DNA of 64,000 nucleotides from Longimicrobium sp. (GTDB lineage Bacteria; Gemmatimonadota; Gemmatimonadetes; Longimicrobiales; Longimicrobiaceae), in NCBI RefSeq assembly GCF_036388275.1, contig NZ_DASVSF010000113.1, forward strand, positions 186,001 to 250,000, in the 5' to 3' direction. Within the stretch, counting starts at the first letter, position 1, and each line of letters starts with the position of its first letter. The notes below the pieces were generated by a model, which searched no databases, was not told the origin of the DNA, and was given only the letters and a program-made list of their open reading frames with translations. Both the position numbers and the translations under genes were made by a program. Of the stretch, positions 25,560 through 34,331 are shown piece by piece.

Positions 25560-26708
25560 TCAGGGGGTGTACGTGGAGTTCTGCGCCTTGGGCGTGCCGC
25601 GCGTGAGCCCCGACGGACCGTACGCGGCCGCCGACAGGGCATCCGCCCAGAAGGCACCGTCCATGTTCGCGTTGTCGAGCGCGGGGTTGAGGAGCTCGCG
25701 CGAGATGCCGTCCTTGGTCGAGGTGGCGAACTGGATTCGATCGACCGTGAACAGGGCCAGCGTGTCGCCCGGGGTGAGCGAGCGCGAGAGCTTGATCGCG
25801 TCTATCCCGTTGGCCAGCATCAGCGCGGTGCTCCCGTACGCGTAGTCGACGGGCGTTCCACCATTCGTCTCCGTGTTCGCGTTGTTGCCCAGCACGACGT
25901 ACGCGCCCGGCTCAACCAGCAGCGACGAGGCGATCACGTGGTATTTCTGTCTGCCGCTGGTGCCGGAGGAGGAATCGGAAATCGTCATCCCCTGCATCTG
26001 CACCGGGAACCGCCCCGCGTTGTAGACCTCGAACCACTCGCCGTTGGCGTCCGTAATGCCCGTCGTTCCCGGCGGCAAAGTGCCGCTCCTGGGGTTCGCC
26101 AGCACTTCGTTGATCACCAGTAGCGGCTGCAGCACGGTGGCCACGTACACCCGGAAGGTGAACGTCTGCACGCCAGCCGTGTAGGCCAGCCGCCAGGTCC
26201 TGGAAGCCGAGACCTCGTCCTGCGACAGGACCTCGTTGTACCGGAAGAACGGCTGGTTGGGGGCCGTGAACTCCCTGATGTCGTCCGCGTTGGCCACGGT
26301 CACGGTGCCGGTTCCCGCGGTGACGGTCGGCCCCCGGTGGAAGAACACCGAGATCCCGGCGGTGTCGAGAGCCACGCCGTTGGGCGTACCCATGGCCTCC
26401 GGCAACAGGTTCTGAACGGTGACCTCGAACTCGAAGATCCCCCCGCCGGCCGTCACGTTCGACGAGGTGAGCCTGACGTTGTCGTTCTGCCCACCGATGA
26501 TGGCCATGCTCGCGCCCACCGGAAGCGGGCTGGTGCACGACACGCTCCCGGAGGCCACGTTCGCCGTGCAGTCGAGCACCTGCAGTGCCGGAAACTTCTC
26601 GGCCGCGAGGCTGGGCCCGGTGAGCTGCACGTCTCCGCACGCGGCGGTGACCAGCAGCATCGCAAGCGGAAACCGCGCCTGCGACAGGATACGGACGATG
26701 CTGTTCAA
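25560..26708 (-). CDS. lamin-tail domain lipoprotein
   Basis: 382 residues with a lipobox (ARFPLAMLLVTAACG). The N-terminal ~160 residues repeat the module seen in the nuclease fusion at 22833: IGGQNDNVRLTSSNVTAGGG, VTVQNLLPEAMGTPNG, ISVFFHRGPTVTAGTGTVTV. The C-terminal part is a lamin-tail domain: LVINEVLANPRSG, GEWFEVYNAGRFPVQM, LLVEPGAYVVLGNN. These domains occur in secreted proteins that carry nucleases or bind surfaces. A paralogue without the nuclease, 150 nt upstream of the lasso-like precursor. Confidence 0.8.
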   Translation of the reverse strand: MNSIVRILSQARFPLAMLLVTAACGDVQLTGPSLAAEKFPALQVLDCTANVASGSVSCTSPLPVGASMAIIGGQNDNVRLTSSNVTAGGGIFEFEVTVQNLLPEAMGTPNGVALDTAGISVFFHRGPTVTAGTGTVTVANADDIREFTAPNQPFFRYNEVLSQDEVSASRTWRLAYTAGVQTFTFRVYVATVLQPLLVINEVLANPRSGTLPPGTTGITDANGEWFEVYNAGRFPVQMQGMTISDSSSGTSGRQKYHVIASSLLVEPGAYVVLGNNANTETNGGTPVDYAYGSTALMLANGIDAIKLSRSLTPGDTLALFTVDRIQFATSTKDGISRELLNPALDNANMDGAFWADALSAAAYGPSGLTRGTPKAQNSTYTP

Positions 26709-26977
26709 GCTGTCTCGCGGGGACTACGGAGGAGGGCGGCCGGTGCGGCCACAGTCGGAAGGAGCTTCACAACCTAACGGATTCATCCCGGTAAACAAGG
26801 GTTTGACGCCCAGCGAGCGTAAACCGACGCTTCGCTGGTCATTCGGGCATCGCCACCTGTCGCGCGGGCGGAGAACGTGCCCATGCCGCCAACGAACGCC
26901 TTGGCCCGTGCACCGGGCGCGTTTAGGTTGCGCATCCGCTGGCCCTGATCCAACCTCGTCCCCATGGAGAGACATCG

Positions 26978-27445
26978 ATGAACGGCGAACCGCAGACCCC
27001 GCACGAGTTCCTTGAGCGCCTGGTGGGCGAATGGACGTGGGAAATGGACGCCTCAGAGCCGGACGGCACGCCGATGAAGGGCACCGGTTCGGAGAGCGTG
27101 CGGCTGCTGGGCACCACGTGGGCGCTGTGCGACGGGCGCGACGGGGAGAGCATGTCGACGCTGATGACGCTGGGCTACGACCCCGCCACGCAGCGCTTCA
27201 AGGGCACCTTCGTGGGATCGATGATGACGCACATCTGGATCTACGACGGCGAGCTGGACGCCTCGGGAAACCTTCTGACGCTGGACACCGAGGGACCCAG
27301 CTACGAGCAGGAAGGCACGATGGCCAGGTACCAGGACACCATCGAGTTCAGGGGCGACGACCACCGGGTGCTGACGTCCCGCTATGTGGGCGGCGATGGC
27401 GAGTGGAAGCACTTCATGACCTCGCATTACCGCCGCGTCACCTGA
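26978..27445 (+). CDS. DUF1579 family protein
   Basis: 155 residues, GGAGAGACATCG before the ATG. The DUF1579 pattern is present: FLERLVGEWTWEMDASEPDG, LLGTTWALCDGR, MTLGYDPATQRFKGTFVGSM, IWIYDGELDASGN. A single beta-barrel-like fold with no catalytic site proposed. Function unknown. It is convergent with the acetyltransferase gene ending at 27459. Confidence 0.85.
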   Translation: MNGEPQTPHEFLERLVGEWTWEMDASEPDGTPMKGTGSESVRLLGTTWALCDGRDGESMSTLMTLGYDPATQRFKGTFVGSMMTHIWIYDGELDASGNLLTLDTEGPSYEQEGTMARYQDTIEFRGDDHRVLTSRYVGGDGEWKHFMTSHYRRVT

Positions 27446-27458
27446 GCGGACGAGTGGG

Positions 27459-27992
27459 CTACCGCTCGAAGACCAGCGTGCGCTCGTCCTTGTAGATGGC
27501 GTCCGCGCCCCGGCGGAATCCGCATTTTTCGGCGACGCGGATGGAGGGCGCGTTATCGGGGTGGATGATGGCCACGATCCGCCCCGGCGACCCGTCCGCC
27601 GCGCGCGGCAGGTTCTCGTGCGCCCAGGCGAGGCCCGCGCGCACGGCCTCGGTGGCGTAGCCGCGCCCGTGTGCCCGCGGGTCCAGCACCCATCCCATCT
27701 CCGGGATGCCGTCCAGCGGAGGCGTGATGTCGCGGCGGAAGTCGCCGAAACCCACCTCGCCCAGGTACCGCCCCGTCGCGCGCTCCCGCACCACCCAGTA
27801 TCCCAGCCCCAGCGTCGCCCACAGGCCGGCGTAGCGCAGCAGCCGCGCCCACACCTCCTCGCGCGTGGACGGCCGGCCCGTGGTGTACCGCGCCACGTCC
27901 GGGGACGACCACATGGCGGTGGAGTCCGCGAAGTCGGCCAGCGTGGGCTGGCGAAGCGTCAGGCGCTCGGTGTCGATGGAATCGTTCGGCAT
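27459..27992 (-). CDS. GNAT acetyltransferase (RimJ/RimL type)
   Basis: 177 residues. The order of a RimJ/L-like N-acetyltransferase is present: IDTERLTLRQPTLADFADS, GYWVVRERATGRYLGEVGFG, GWVLDPRAHGRGYATEAVRA (acetyl-CoA motif HGRGYATEA), and HPDNAPSIRVAEKCGFRRGA. The substrate is not predictable; members modify ribosomal proteins, amines or antibiotics. Confidence 0.9.
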   Translation of the reverse strand: MPNDSIDTERLTLRQPTLADFADSTAMWSSPDVARYTTGRPSTREEVWARLLRYAGLWATLGLGYWVVRERATGRYLGEVGFGDFRRDITPPLDGIPEMGWVLDPRAHGRGYATEAVRAGLAWAHENLPRAADGSPGRIVAIIHPDNAPSIRVAEKCGFRRGADAIYKDERTLVFER

Positions 27993-28102
27993 GGGCTGAA
28001 CTCTATCCGCGCCATCCCCGCCACGCCACTCGCTTGCGCGCCGTCCCGGCGTGGTTAGCTTGCCGGGCGGCCCTCCCGTTCCACCGATCCCCCGGATTTC
28101 CC

Positions 28103-29239
28103 ATGATGCAGCGCAGGATTCTCCGCGGCACCTTCACCCTGCTGGCCGTCGTCGCCACGGCCGCCGCCGCGCAGGGCCAGCAGCTTCCCGGGCGCTGGTC
28201 CGCGGAACGCGCGATGGCGTGGGAGCGCGAGACCGGATGGCTGGTGGGCGCCAACTACGCGCCGCAGTCGGCCATCAACCAGCTGGACATGTGGCAGGCG
28301 GAAAGCTGGGACCCGCGGACGATCGACCGTGAGCTGGGCTGGGCGCAGGGGCTGGGGATGAACACCATGCGCGTGTTCCTTCACGACCTGGCCTACAAGC
28401 AGGACCCGCAGGGCTTTTTGAACCGCGTGGACCAGTTCCTGGCCATCGCCGAACGGCACAGGATCCGGCCCATGCTGGTGCTGTTCGACGCCGTGTGGGA
28501 CCCGTTTCCGCGGCTGGGCCCGCAGCGGCAGCCGGTGCCGGGGCTCCACAACTCCGGCTGGCTGCAGTCGCCGGGCGTGGAAATCCTGCGCGACAGCATG
28601 CGGCATCGCGAGCTGGAGCCGTACGTGAAGGGCGTGGTCGGGCGGTTCGCGAATGACCGGCGGATCGTGGCGTGGGACCTGTTCAACGAGCCCGACAACC
28701 GCAACGGCGGCTCGTACAGCGCGTTCGAGCCGGTGAACAAGGGCGAGATGGCGCTGGCGCTGCTGCGCCGCACCTTCCAGTGGGCGCGGGAGATGAACCC
28801 CACGCAGCCGCTGACCGCAGGGCCGTGGAAGGGCGACTACGTGGATCCCAGCCAGACGCTGCCCATCACCACGTTCATGCTGGAAAACTCGGACGTCATC
28901 ACCTTCCACAGCTACGACGACCTTCCGAACCTGCAGCGGCAGGTGGCGGCGCTTCAAAAGCACGGGCGCCCGGTGCTGTGCACGGAGTACATGGCGCGCC
29001 CACGCGGCAGCACCTTCGAGAGCATCCTGCCGTACTTCAAGCAGCAGGCGGTGGATGCGTACAACTGGGGCTTCGTTTCGGGCGAGTCGCAGACCATCTA
29101 CCCGTGGGACTCGTGGCAGCGCGCCTACCCGTCGGAGCCGCCCGTCTGGTTCCACGACATCTTCCGCCCCGACGGCACCCCGTACCGCGCGGAAGAGGTG
29201 CAGCTGATCCGGTCGCTCACGGGCGCGCGCGGTTCGTGA
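28103..29239 (+). CDS. exported GH5-like glycoside hydrolase
   Basis: 378 residues from the ATG-ATG at 28103, with a signal peptide (RGTFTLLAVVATAAAAQG). A TIM-barrel cellulase/mannanase-type enzyme: GWLVGANYAPQSAINQLDMW, MNTMRVFLHDLAY, acid/base glutamate in WDLFNEPDNRN (Glu196) and the nucleophile glutamate in VLCTEYMARP (Glu295). FHSYDDLPN fits a substrate-lining loop. It is likely a periplasmic or secreted beta-glycan hydrolase; the sugar is not determined. Confidence 0.85.
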   Translation: MMQRRILRGTFTLLAVVATAAAAQGQQLPGRWSAERAMAWERETGWLVGANYAPQSAINQLDMWQAESWDPRTIDRELGWAQGLGMNTMRVFLHDLAYKQDPQGFLNRVDQFLAIAERHRIRPMLVLFDAVWDPFPRLGPQRQPVPGLHNSGWLQSPGVEILRDSMRHRELEPYVKGVVGRFANDRRIVAWDLFNEPDNRNGGSYSAFEPVNKGEMALALLRRTFQWAREMNPTQPLTAGPWKGDYVDPSQTLPITTFMLENSDVITFHSYDDLPNLQRQVAALQKHGRPVLCTEYMARPRGSTFESILPYFKQQAVDAYNWGFVSGESQTIYPWDSWQRAYPSEPPVWFHDIFRPDGTPYRAEEVQLIRSLTGARGS

Positions 29240-29374
29240 GCGCAGGTACCATCGAGCACATCGTAGACAAGGCGGCCCCGCGTGGGGAAACGCATGTTGC
29301 GCGACGCCGGAATGTCGTGTAACGTTCGGGGGTCCCGCCACCCCTTCAAGCGTTCCAATCTCCCCGAGACAACC

Positions 29375-30046
29375 ATGTCCGACCTTACGCCGGCGGCGCC
29401 CGCCACGGGTGCGCTCCAGTTCGACACGGCCGAGCCGTCGGCCGCCACCACCGAGCGGTCCTGCACCGGCTGCAAGCGCCCCATCGAGGGCGAGTACCAC
29501 ATGGCGAACATGCAGGTGGTCTGCACTCCGTGCCGCCATGCGCTGGAGGCGGGGCCGCAGGGGAGCCGGACCGGGCGCATCGGCCGCGCGATCCTCTTTG
29601 GCGCGGGCGCGGCGGTGGCGGGCAGCCTCCTCTACTTCGTGGTGCTGGCCGCCACGGGCTACGAGATCGGGCTGATCGCGATCCTGGTGGGCTGGATGGT
29701 CGGCCGCGCCGTGAGCATCGGCTCGCATGGCCGCGGTGGGTGGGTGTACCAGGTGGTAGCCATCGGGTTCACCTACCTGGCCATCTGCACGAGCTTCATC
29801 CCGGCCATCCTGGAGGCATGGCGTGCATCGGGCGACGCCGCCGGCGTCCCCGGTGCCCTGATCTACATCGGGGCGTTCATCTTCTCGCTCACGCTGCCCG
29901 TCCTGACCATCACCTCTGCGCCGATCGGGGTGCTGATCCTGGGTTTCGGACTCTACCAGGCGTGGCGCGAGACCAAGCGGCCCGAGCTCACCGTCACCGG
30001 CCCGTACGCCGTAGCGCCCACTCCCCAGCCGCAGCTCGCCGGGTGA
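29375..30046 (+). CDS. membrane protein with B-box-like zinc segment
   Basis: 223 residues from ATG 29375. Residues ~28-55 carry SCTGCKRPIEGEYHMANMQV then CTPCRHAL, a Cys-x2-Cys ... Cys-x2-Cys-x-His arrangement that could bind zinc. Four hydrophobic helices follow (for example FGAGAAVAGSLLYFVVLAAT and IYIGAFIFSLTLPVLTITSAP). Its stop overlaps the GTG start of the site-2 protease at 30043, so the two are translationally coupled and may work together in the membrane. Function unknown. Confidence 0.7.
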   Translation: MSDLTPAAPATGALQFDTAEPSAATTERSCTGCKRPIEGEYHMANMQVVCTPCRHALEAGPQGSRTGRIGRAILFGAGAAVAGSLLYFVVLAATGYEIGLIAILVGWMVGRAVSIGSHGRGGWVYQVVAIGFTYLAICTSFIPAILEAWRASGDAAGVPGALIYIGAFIFSLTLPVLTITSAPIGVLILGFGLYQAWRETKRPELTVTGPYAVAPTPQPQLAG

Positions 30047-31056
30047 CCGACCTCGTCGTCTCGCCAGCGCCGCCTGCCGCGGCTGTCTGTGCCGGGTGCG
30101 GCTCGCAGGTGGCGGCGGGGCTGCTCGCCTGCCCCGCCTGCCGGCGGCTGTTGCACGGCGACGAACTGCGCCGCGTGGCCGCCGAGGCCGAGGCCGCCAC
30201 GCACGCCGGCGACCGTGCCCGCGCGGCGGAGCTGTGGTACCGGGCTTTGGCCTTGCTGCCGCAGGGCACCGCCCAGCGCGACGCCATCGCCGCCCGCCTC
30301 GCCGCGCTGGGCCCCCTGGACGCCGCGACGCCGGGAACGGCGAAGCCGCACGGATCTCACGCGGGGGCCAAGGCGGGTGCCATCGGCGCGGCCGCGCTCC
30401 TGTTCATCGTGACGAAGGGCAAGCTGCTGGTGCTGGGCCTGACCAAGATGAGCACGCTGCTCTCCATGCTGGCATTCCTGGGCGTCTACTGGAGCCTCTT
30501 CGGGTGGAAGTTCGCGGCGGGGATCGTCGTTTCCATCTACATCCACGAGATGGGGCACGTGGCGGCGCTGCGGCGCTTTGGAATGCCGGCGTCGGCGCCG
30601 GTGTTCATCCCCGGCCTGGGCGCGTTCGTGCGCCTGCACATGAACCCGCCCGACGCGCGCACGGACGCACGCATCGGGCTGGCGGGGCCGGTCTGGGGAT
30701 TGGGCGCGGCGGTCGCGGCGTACGGGGTGTACCTCGCCACCGGCTCGCCCATCTGGGCCGCGATCACCCATACGGGCGCCTTCCTCAACCTGTTCAACCT
30801 GATCCCCATTTGGCAGCTTGACGGCGGACGAGGCTTTCAGGCGCTCACCCGCACGCACCGGGCGGTGGCGGCGGCGTTCGTGGCGGGTGCATGGGCGGTG
30901 TCGCACGAGGGGATGCTGTTCCTTCTCCTGCTGGGCGCCGGGTGGCAGCTCTTTCAGCCTGCCCCGGAGCAGGAGGACAACGGCGCCCTGGGCACGTACC
31001 TCTTCCTGGTCGCCGCACTCACCGCGCTGATGATGATCGTGCCGTACGGCGGCTGA
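30043..31056 (+). CDS. site-2 protease family (M50) metalloprotease
   Basis: 337 residues from the overlapping GTG. The N-terminus has a zinc ribbon (CAGCGSQVAAGLLACPACRR), then a helical linker. The membrane protease core shows the HEMGH zinc site (IYIHEMGHVAALRRFGMP, His168-His172) and the second motif NLIPIWQLDGGRG with the metal-binding Asp near 260, plus a late membrane helix. M50 enzymes cut membrane-embedded substrates such as anti-sigma factors. The partner is unknown; the zinc protein at 29375 is the closest candidate. Confidence 0.88.
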   Translation: MTDLVVSPAPPAAAVCAGCGSQVAAGLLACPACRRLLHGDELRRVAAEAEAATHAGDRARAAELWYRALALLPQGTAQRDAIAARLAALGPLDAATPGTAKPHGSHAGAKAGAIGAAALLFIVTKGKLLVLGLTKMSTLLSMLAFLGVYWSLFGWKFAAGIVVSIYIHEMGHVAALRRFGMPASAPVFIPGLGAFVRLHMNPPDARTDARIGLAGPVWGLGAAVAAYGVYLATGSPIWAAITHTGAFLNLFNLIPIWQLDGGRGFQALTRTHRAVAAAFVAGAWAVSHEGMLFLLLLGAGWQLFQPAPEQEDNGALGTYLFLVAALTALMMIVPYGG

Positions 31057-31089
31057 TCCGGGCACTGACAGGAATCACCGGGCGATGAG

Positions 31090-31365
31090 ATGAATACAGG
31101 TCGGGAGCGCTGGGCTCTCAGGATCCCATTGTGGGGATACGCGCTGCTCGGCGTGGCGCTGATCGGGATCAGCGTTCCTCAATTCAGGCAAGGCAAGACG
31201 CTGGACCTGATCCACGGAGGGTTCCTGGTGCTGCAGGGCACGATTACGATCATCGGGTGCGTCCTCGTCCATCGGAGCGATCGGAAAATCGAGCGCTTGA
31301 CTCGCGAGAGTGGGATGGTCCTTGAACACGGGCGGGCCGCCCCCCTCGACGAATCAGCCGACTGA
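31090..31365 (+). CDS. small two-helix membrane protein
   Basis: 91 residues. Two hydrophobic helices are visible (IPLWGYALLGVALIGISV and HGGFLVLQGTITIIGCVLV), then a charged tail KIERLTRESGMVL. No family recognised. Its last 12 nt overlap the convergent gene at 31354. Codon usage fits the local style. Confidence 0.55.
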   Translation: MNTGRERWALRIPLWGYALLGVALIGISVPQFRQGKTLDLIHGGFLVLQGTITIIGCVLVHRSDRKIERLTRESGMVLEHGRAAPLDESAD

Positions 31366-31635
31366 CATCCCGCGATCCTCCTTCGCCGCGCCAGTTGTGT
31401 TCCGCGCATCAGCCCACTGCTGCGCTGCCTCATAGGCCTGCCGCAGATCATCCCCGAACTCCAGGATCGCGTTCGCAGTCATCCGGCTCATCGGCGGGGC
31501 GTTCTCGTGATCGCCAGTCCCAGCCATATGCAACGATGCAAACGCGATCGTCTCGAACGCACCGAAGCGGTCCGACAGCATCTCCAGCAACCTTATCGGC
31601 GAGGCTTGCTTCCCGCCCTCCCCCGTGGTCCTCAT
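31354..31635 (-). CDS. DRFGAxE-family small protein, copy 2
   Basis: 93 residues from ATG 31635 with AGGAGGAG upstream; the longer frame beyond it has no better start. Core RLLEMLSDRFGAFETIAFAS, a variable middle (HENAPPMSRMTA), then ANAILEFGDDLRQAYEA. The C-terminal AILEFGDDLR is identical to copy 3 at 58655. No signal peptide or membrane helix. It is divergent from an XRE regulator at 31760, as copies 1 and 3 are from their HTH genes. No named family recognised; probably a small partner or target of the regulator. Confidence 0.7.
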   Translation of the reverse strand: MRTTGEGGKQASPIRLLEMLSDRFGAFETIAFASLHMAGTGDHENAPPMSRMTANAILEFGDDLRQAYEAAQQWADARNTTGAAKEDRGMSVG

Positions 31636-31658
31636 CCGGCTCCTCCTCTTCCGCCTGC

Positions 31659-31686
31659 TACTTATAATCATCTGATACTTATAATC
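31659..31686. promoter_or_regulatory. direct repeat TACTTATAATC, 17 nt apart
   Basis: Two identical 11-mers (31659-31669 and 31676-31686) sit between the divergent DRFGAxE gene and the XRE gene. The TATAAT inside each could be a -10 box or a protein site. The 17-nt spacing and location suggest control of the divergent pair, though no palindrome is present. Confidence 0.5.
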
Positions 31687-31759
31687 CGTGGACGGATCGT
31701 CGGCAAGCTTCGCATCATCCTCATAGCCAGGTCCCCTCCAGTTCCAGCGCTCCCTCCGC

Positions 31760-31999
31760 ATGCCCGCACTATCCCGAGCCGACATCCTGAAGCGTTTTGG
31801 CGAGAATCTGCGCGCAGCCCGGCAACCGACTGGACTCTCGCAGGAGAAGCTTGCGGCCAAAGCCGGGATCGACCGCACGTACGTGGGCGGCGCTGAGCGC
31901 GGCGAGCGGAACGTTGCCTTGGTGAACATCGTCAGGCTCGCGGAGGCGCTGGAGATCGCGCCGGCTGACCTGCTGAAGGGCTTGGATGCGGGCGGCTGA
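31760..31999 (+). CDS. XRE family transcriptional regulator
   Basis: 79 residues forming a single canonical HTH_3 domain: FGENLRAARQPTGLSQEKLA, AKAGIDRTYVGGAERGERNV, LVNIVRLAEALEIAPADLL. No clear Shine-Dalgarno is seen. The stop shares one base with the next start (TGATG), giving translational coupling. It probably binds the divergent promoter region, where the direct repeats lie. Confidence 0.85.
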   Translation: MPALSRADILKRFGENLRAARQPTGLSQEKLAAKAGIDRTYVGGAERGERNVALVNIVRLAEALEIAPADLLKGLDAGG

Positions 32000-32391
32000 T
32001 GGTGACCGACGGAGTGAGTGCTCGGATTCGTGATCGCGTCGTCTCCCTGGACGCGCTTCGCGAGGCTGCCCGCGCCTATGCGGAAGCGACCTCGCAGCGG
32101 CAAGCCGCGCGCGCGATCGGCTTGTCGGGCACCGGCTTTCGCGCATTCCTGAGCGGCTCCGAGCCGCACGCGGGCACCCTCCGCAAGCTCAACGAGTGGT
32201 ACGTCCAGAGGCAGGCGAGTGACGACGGCGAGGTGAGCAGCGAGGGCGCCGCAGGCGCGCTCTCGCTACTGGTGGCGCACCTCCCGCCCGGCGAACGCAA
32301 CGGCGCGGTGCAACACCTGTTGGGCGTCGTCGAGACGCTCGGCGGCCAGAGAACACGTCTACCACGCTGGATCGCTCACTTCAGTGAGTAA
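31999..32391 (+). CDS. small HTH-like protein, copy 2
   Basis: 130 residues. The segment SQRQAARAIGLSGTGFRAFL resembles a helix-turn-helix, followed by SGSEPHAGTLRKLNEWYVQR. This is the same general arrangement as the HTH genes at 327 and 58222 but longer, with a C-terminal helical extension (ALSLLVAHLPPGERNGAVQH). It begins on the stop of the XRE gene and ends 47 nt before the KAP gene, so all three could be one transcript. Confidence 0.6.
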   Translation: MVTDGVSARIRDRVVSLDALREAARAYAEATSQRQAARAIGLSGTGFRAFLSGSEPHAGTLRKLNEWYVQRQASDDGEVSSEGAAGALSLLVAHLPPGERNGAVQHLLGVVETLGGQRTRLPRWIAHFSE

Positions 32392-32438
32392 CTCAAACGG
32401 CGATGTGCAAGGCAGATGTCCACTCTTCGGTGTAGACG

Positions 32439-34331
32439 ATGCAGATAAGCAATTTATCGCTCCTTCCTGACCGGCCGATTGCCCGTGGCGAGGATGATTT
32501 ACTCGGCCGACGGGATTTCGCGCTCAATATGGCCGAGGCCGTAAACAATGCTCCTGCGGGCTCAACCCTTCGAATAGGCATCTATGGGGGTTGGGGCGAG
32601 GGCAAGACCTCAGTCTTGGCGATGATGCGCGGCTTTTTACAGGAGCGCGGTCACGTCTGTATATGGCTAAATCCATGGATCACCGAGTCGAAAGATGCAG
32701 TTTCTTCACAAATTACTCGAGAGATTGCTCGTGCGCTCGGCATTGACCTCAAGAAACTGAAGCACGCCGAGTCTTCCACTCGCGCTCTCAAGAAAGTTCG
32801 AACGTTCGCTGACGTTGATATTCGAGTGAAAGCTGCTGATACCGTGATTGGCCCGGCACTGGAGAGTATTCTCGGCAAGTATGGCGAAGGAGCTGCTCGA
32901 ACATTGATTGCCGAAGTTCAAGAGCGGCTAGGGCAGAGAAAGCTCATCGTATTTGTTGATGATCTCGACCGTGTTCGCCCAGACCTCGTACCAACATTAT
33001 TGCTGACGCTCCGAGAAGCACTTGATCATCCTGACTACTATTACGTCTTGGCCCTGGCACCGGAGGTAGTGGAGCGCGGCCTGGCTTCCATCCACGCAGG
33101 GTGGGGAGAACCACGACAGTTTCTAGAAAAAATTGTCGAGCTTCCTCGGTTCCTCCCCAAGCCATCACAACAAAGCGTTCAGCGCTACGTGCGTGACCTG
33201 CTCACCATTGCTGGGCCCAAGATTGATCCGGCCGCAGTTTTGGACGTCGCCTCCTACTTACCGTCGAATCCGCGGAGGATCAAGCTGTTCATCCGATACC
33301 TTGCTAGTATTAGCTCTCTTGTAGATCGCTTCGACACAAATGAGTTCGACAGGCGGGCCTTCTACATCGCGCAGTTACTGAAAACTGAGTTCCCGCAGGA
33401 AGTCGAATCACTCATTGGGGATATAGAAGCCATTAAGGACATCGAATTAAGTTTCTTTCGGAATGTGGGTAGGAGCTTATCCGACGTGAGCCCGGAGAAT
33501 GACGAGAATGCCGTCCGTCCCGAGTACGATCACATAGCCGCCGATCACCCGGACCGCCCCCGATTCATCCTCTTGTGCAATGCACTCCGCGAACGTGGCA
33601 TGCTCGCATGGGGACGGTATGGACTGGCTGGTCTGCTAGCGATTCCGGAACTCATCCCCGCGATAACTATGAAGGAAGCGAATGATATCGCTGATCGATG
33701 GCTTACCGCCCTTAACGATGTATCCAAAGTACAGGACTTCACGTTGGCATTGGATCGCATTGGACGGAGAGATCCGGACAAGGTGCATGCAATCTGGGCT
33801 ACCTTCATCGAAATGCGCAGCAACCATGTTGATGCAGTCGTTGATAAGGAGCTCGAGGATGAACTGGTCGAAGGTCTCGAAACCGCAGGCCAGCTACTTG
33901 AACTCCTGCGCGAATTCTGGGCCGGTCGCTTCGGTTACCGCGCGGGTTTCTTAGGAGCCGATGAATGGAAAACACTGCGAAGCCACATCATCAGTTGGGC
34001 GCATTTTACGCACGGCGAGGTGCAGGAGCGAATCCGTCGAGATGAGTGGAGTTTTCTTGAGTACTCGTTCTCTCAATTGTCACCGGCTGATCAGGGCAGA
34101 CTGTATACCACCTTACGAGTAGTCACAACGCGTGATCCTGCGCCTGGAGCCGGCTTTGTTGCCGTGTCAAAGGGCCTGCGGAGCCAAGCGAGGAATAGTC
34201 TTGTCCAGGAGTTTCTCGCGAGCTTCACTTCTCCCGGCGGGGTTGCACTCCTGTGGGGCGAGCAGGACTTGAGTGGTAAAAAGGCATTGCTGTCCGAATC
34301 GAAGCCGATTTTTTGGACCAAAAACATCTAG
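32439..34331 (+). CDS. KAP family P-loop NTPase
   Basis: 630 residues. Walker A GIYGGWGEGKTSV at residues 48-60, a VCIWLNPWITE motif typical of KAP proteins, and Walker B KLIVFVDDLDRVRPD at 168-182. The C-terminal half is helical with no named domain. KAP NTPases are predicted membrane-associated ATPases found in mobile islands and in anti-phage clusters. Base composition is clearly lower in GC than the neighbours, with many A/T-ending codons, suggesting transfer. It follows the XRE and HTH-like genes. A T6 run four codons before the stop may connect it to the next frame. Confidence 0.85.
   Translation: MQISNLSLLPDRPIARGEDDLLGRRDFALNMAEAVNNAPAGSTLRIGIYGGWGEGKTSVLAMMRGFLQERGHVCIWLNPWITESKDAVSSQITREIARALGIDLKKLKHAESSTRALKKVRTFADVDIRVKAADTVIGPALESILGKYGEGAARTLIAEVQERLGQRKLIVFVDDLDRVRPDLVPTLLLTLREALDHPDYYYVLALAPEVVERGLASIHAGWGEPRQFLEKIVELPRFLPKPSQQSVQRYVRDLLTIAGPKIDPAAVLDVASYLPSNPRRIKLFIRYLASISSLVDRFDTNEFDRRAFYIAQLLKTEFPQEVESLIGDIEAIKDIELSFFRNVGRSLSDVSPENDENAVRPEYDHIAADHPDRPRFILLCNALRERGMLAWGRYGLAGLLAIPELIPAITMKEANDIADRWLTALNDVSKVQDFTLALDRIGRRDPDKVHAIWATFIEMRSNHVDAVVDKELEDELVEGLETAGQLLELLREFWAGRFGYRAGFLGADEWKTLRSHIISWAHFTHGEVQERIRRDEWSFLEYSFSQLSPADQGRLYTTLRVVTTRDPAPGAGFVAVSKGLRSQARNSLVQEFLASFTSPGGVALLWGEQDLSGKKALLSESKPIFWTKNI

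Noticed and set aside
21759..26123. Open frame of 1454 codons on the plus strand
   Set aside because: It runs across the ECF gene and antisense to the nuclease lipoprotein, with arginine/histidine-rich nonsense composition. It is a shadow of high-GC coding in another frame.
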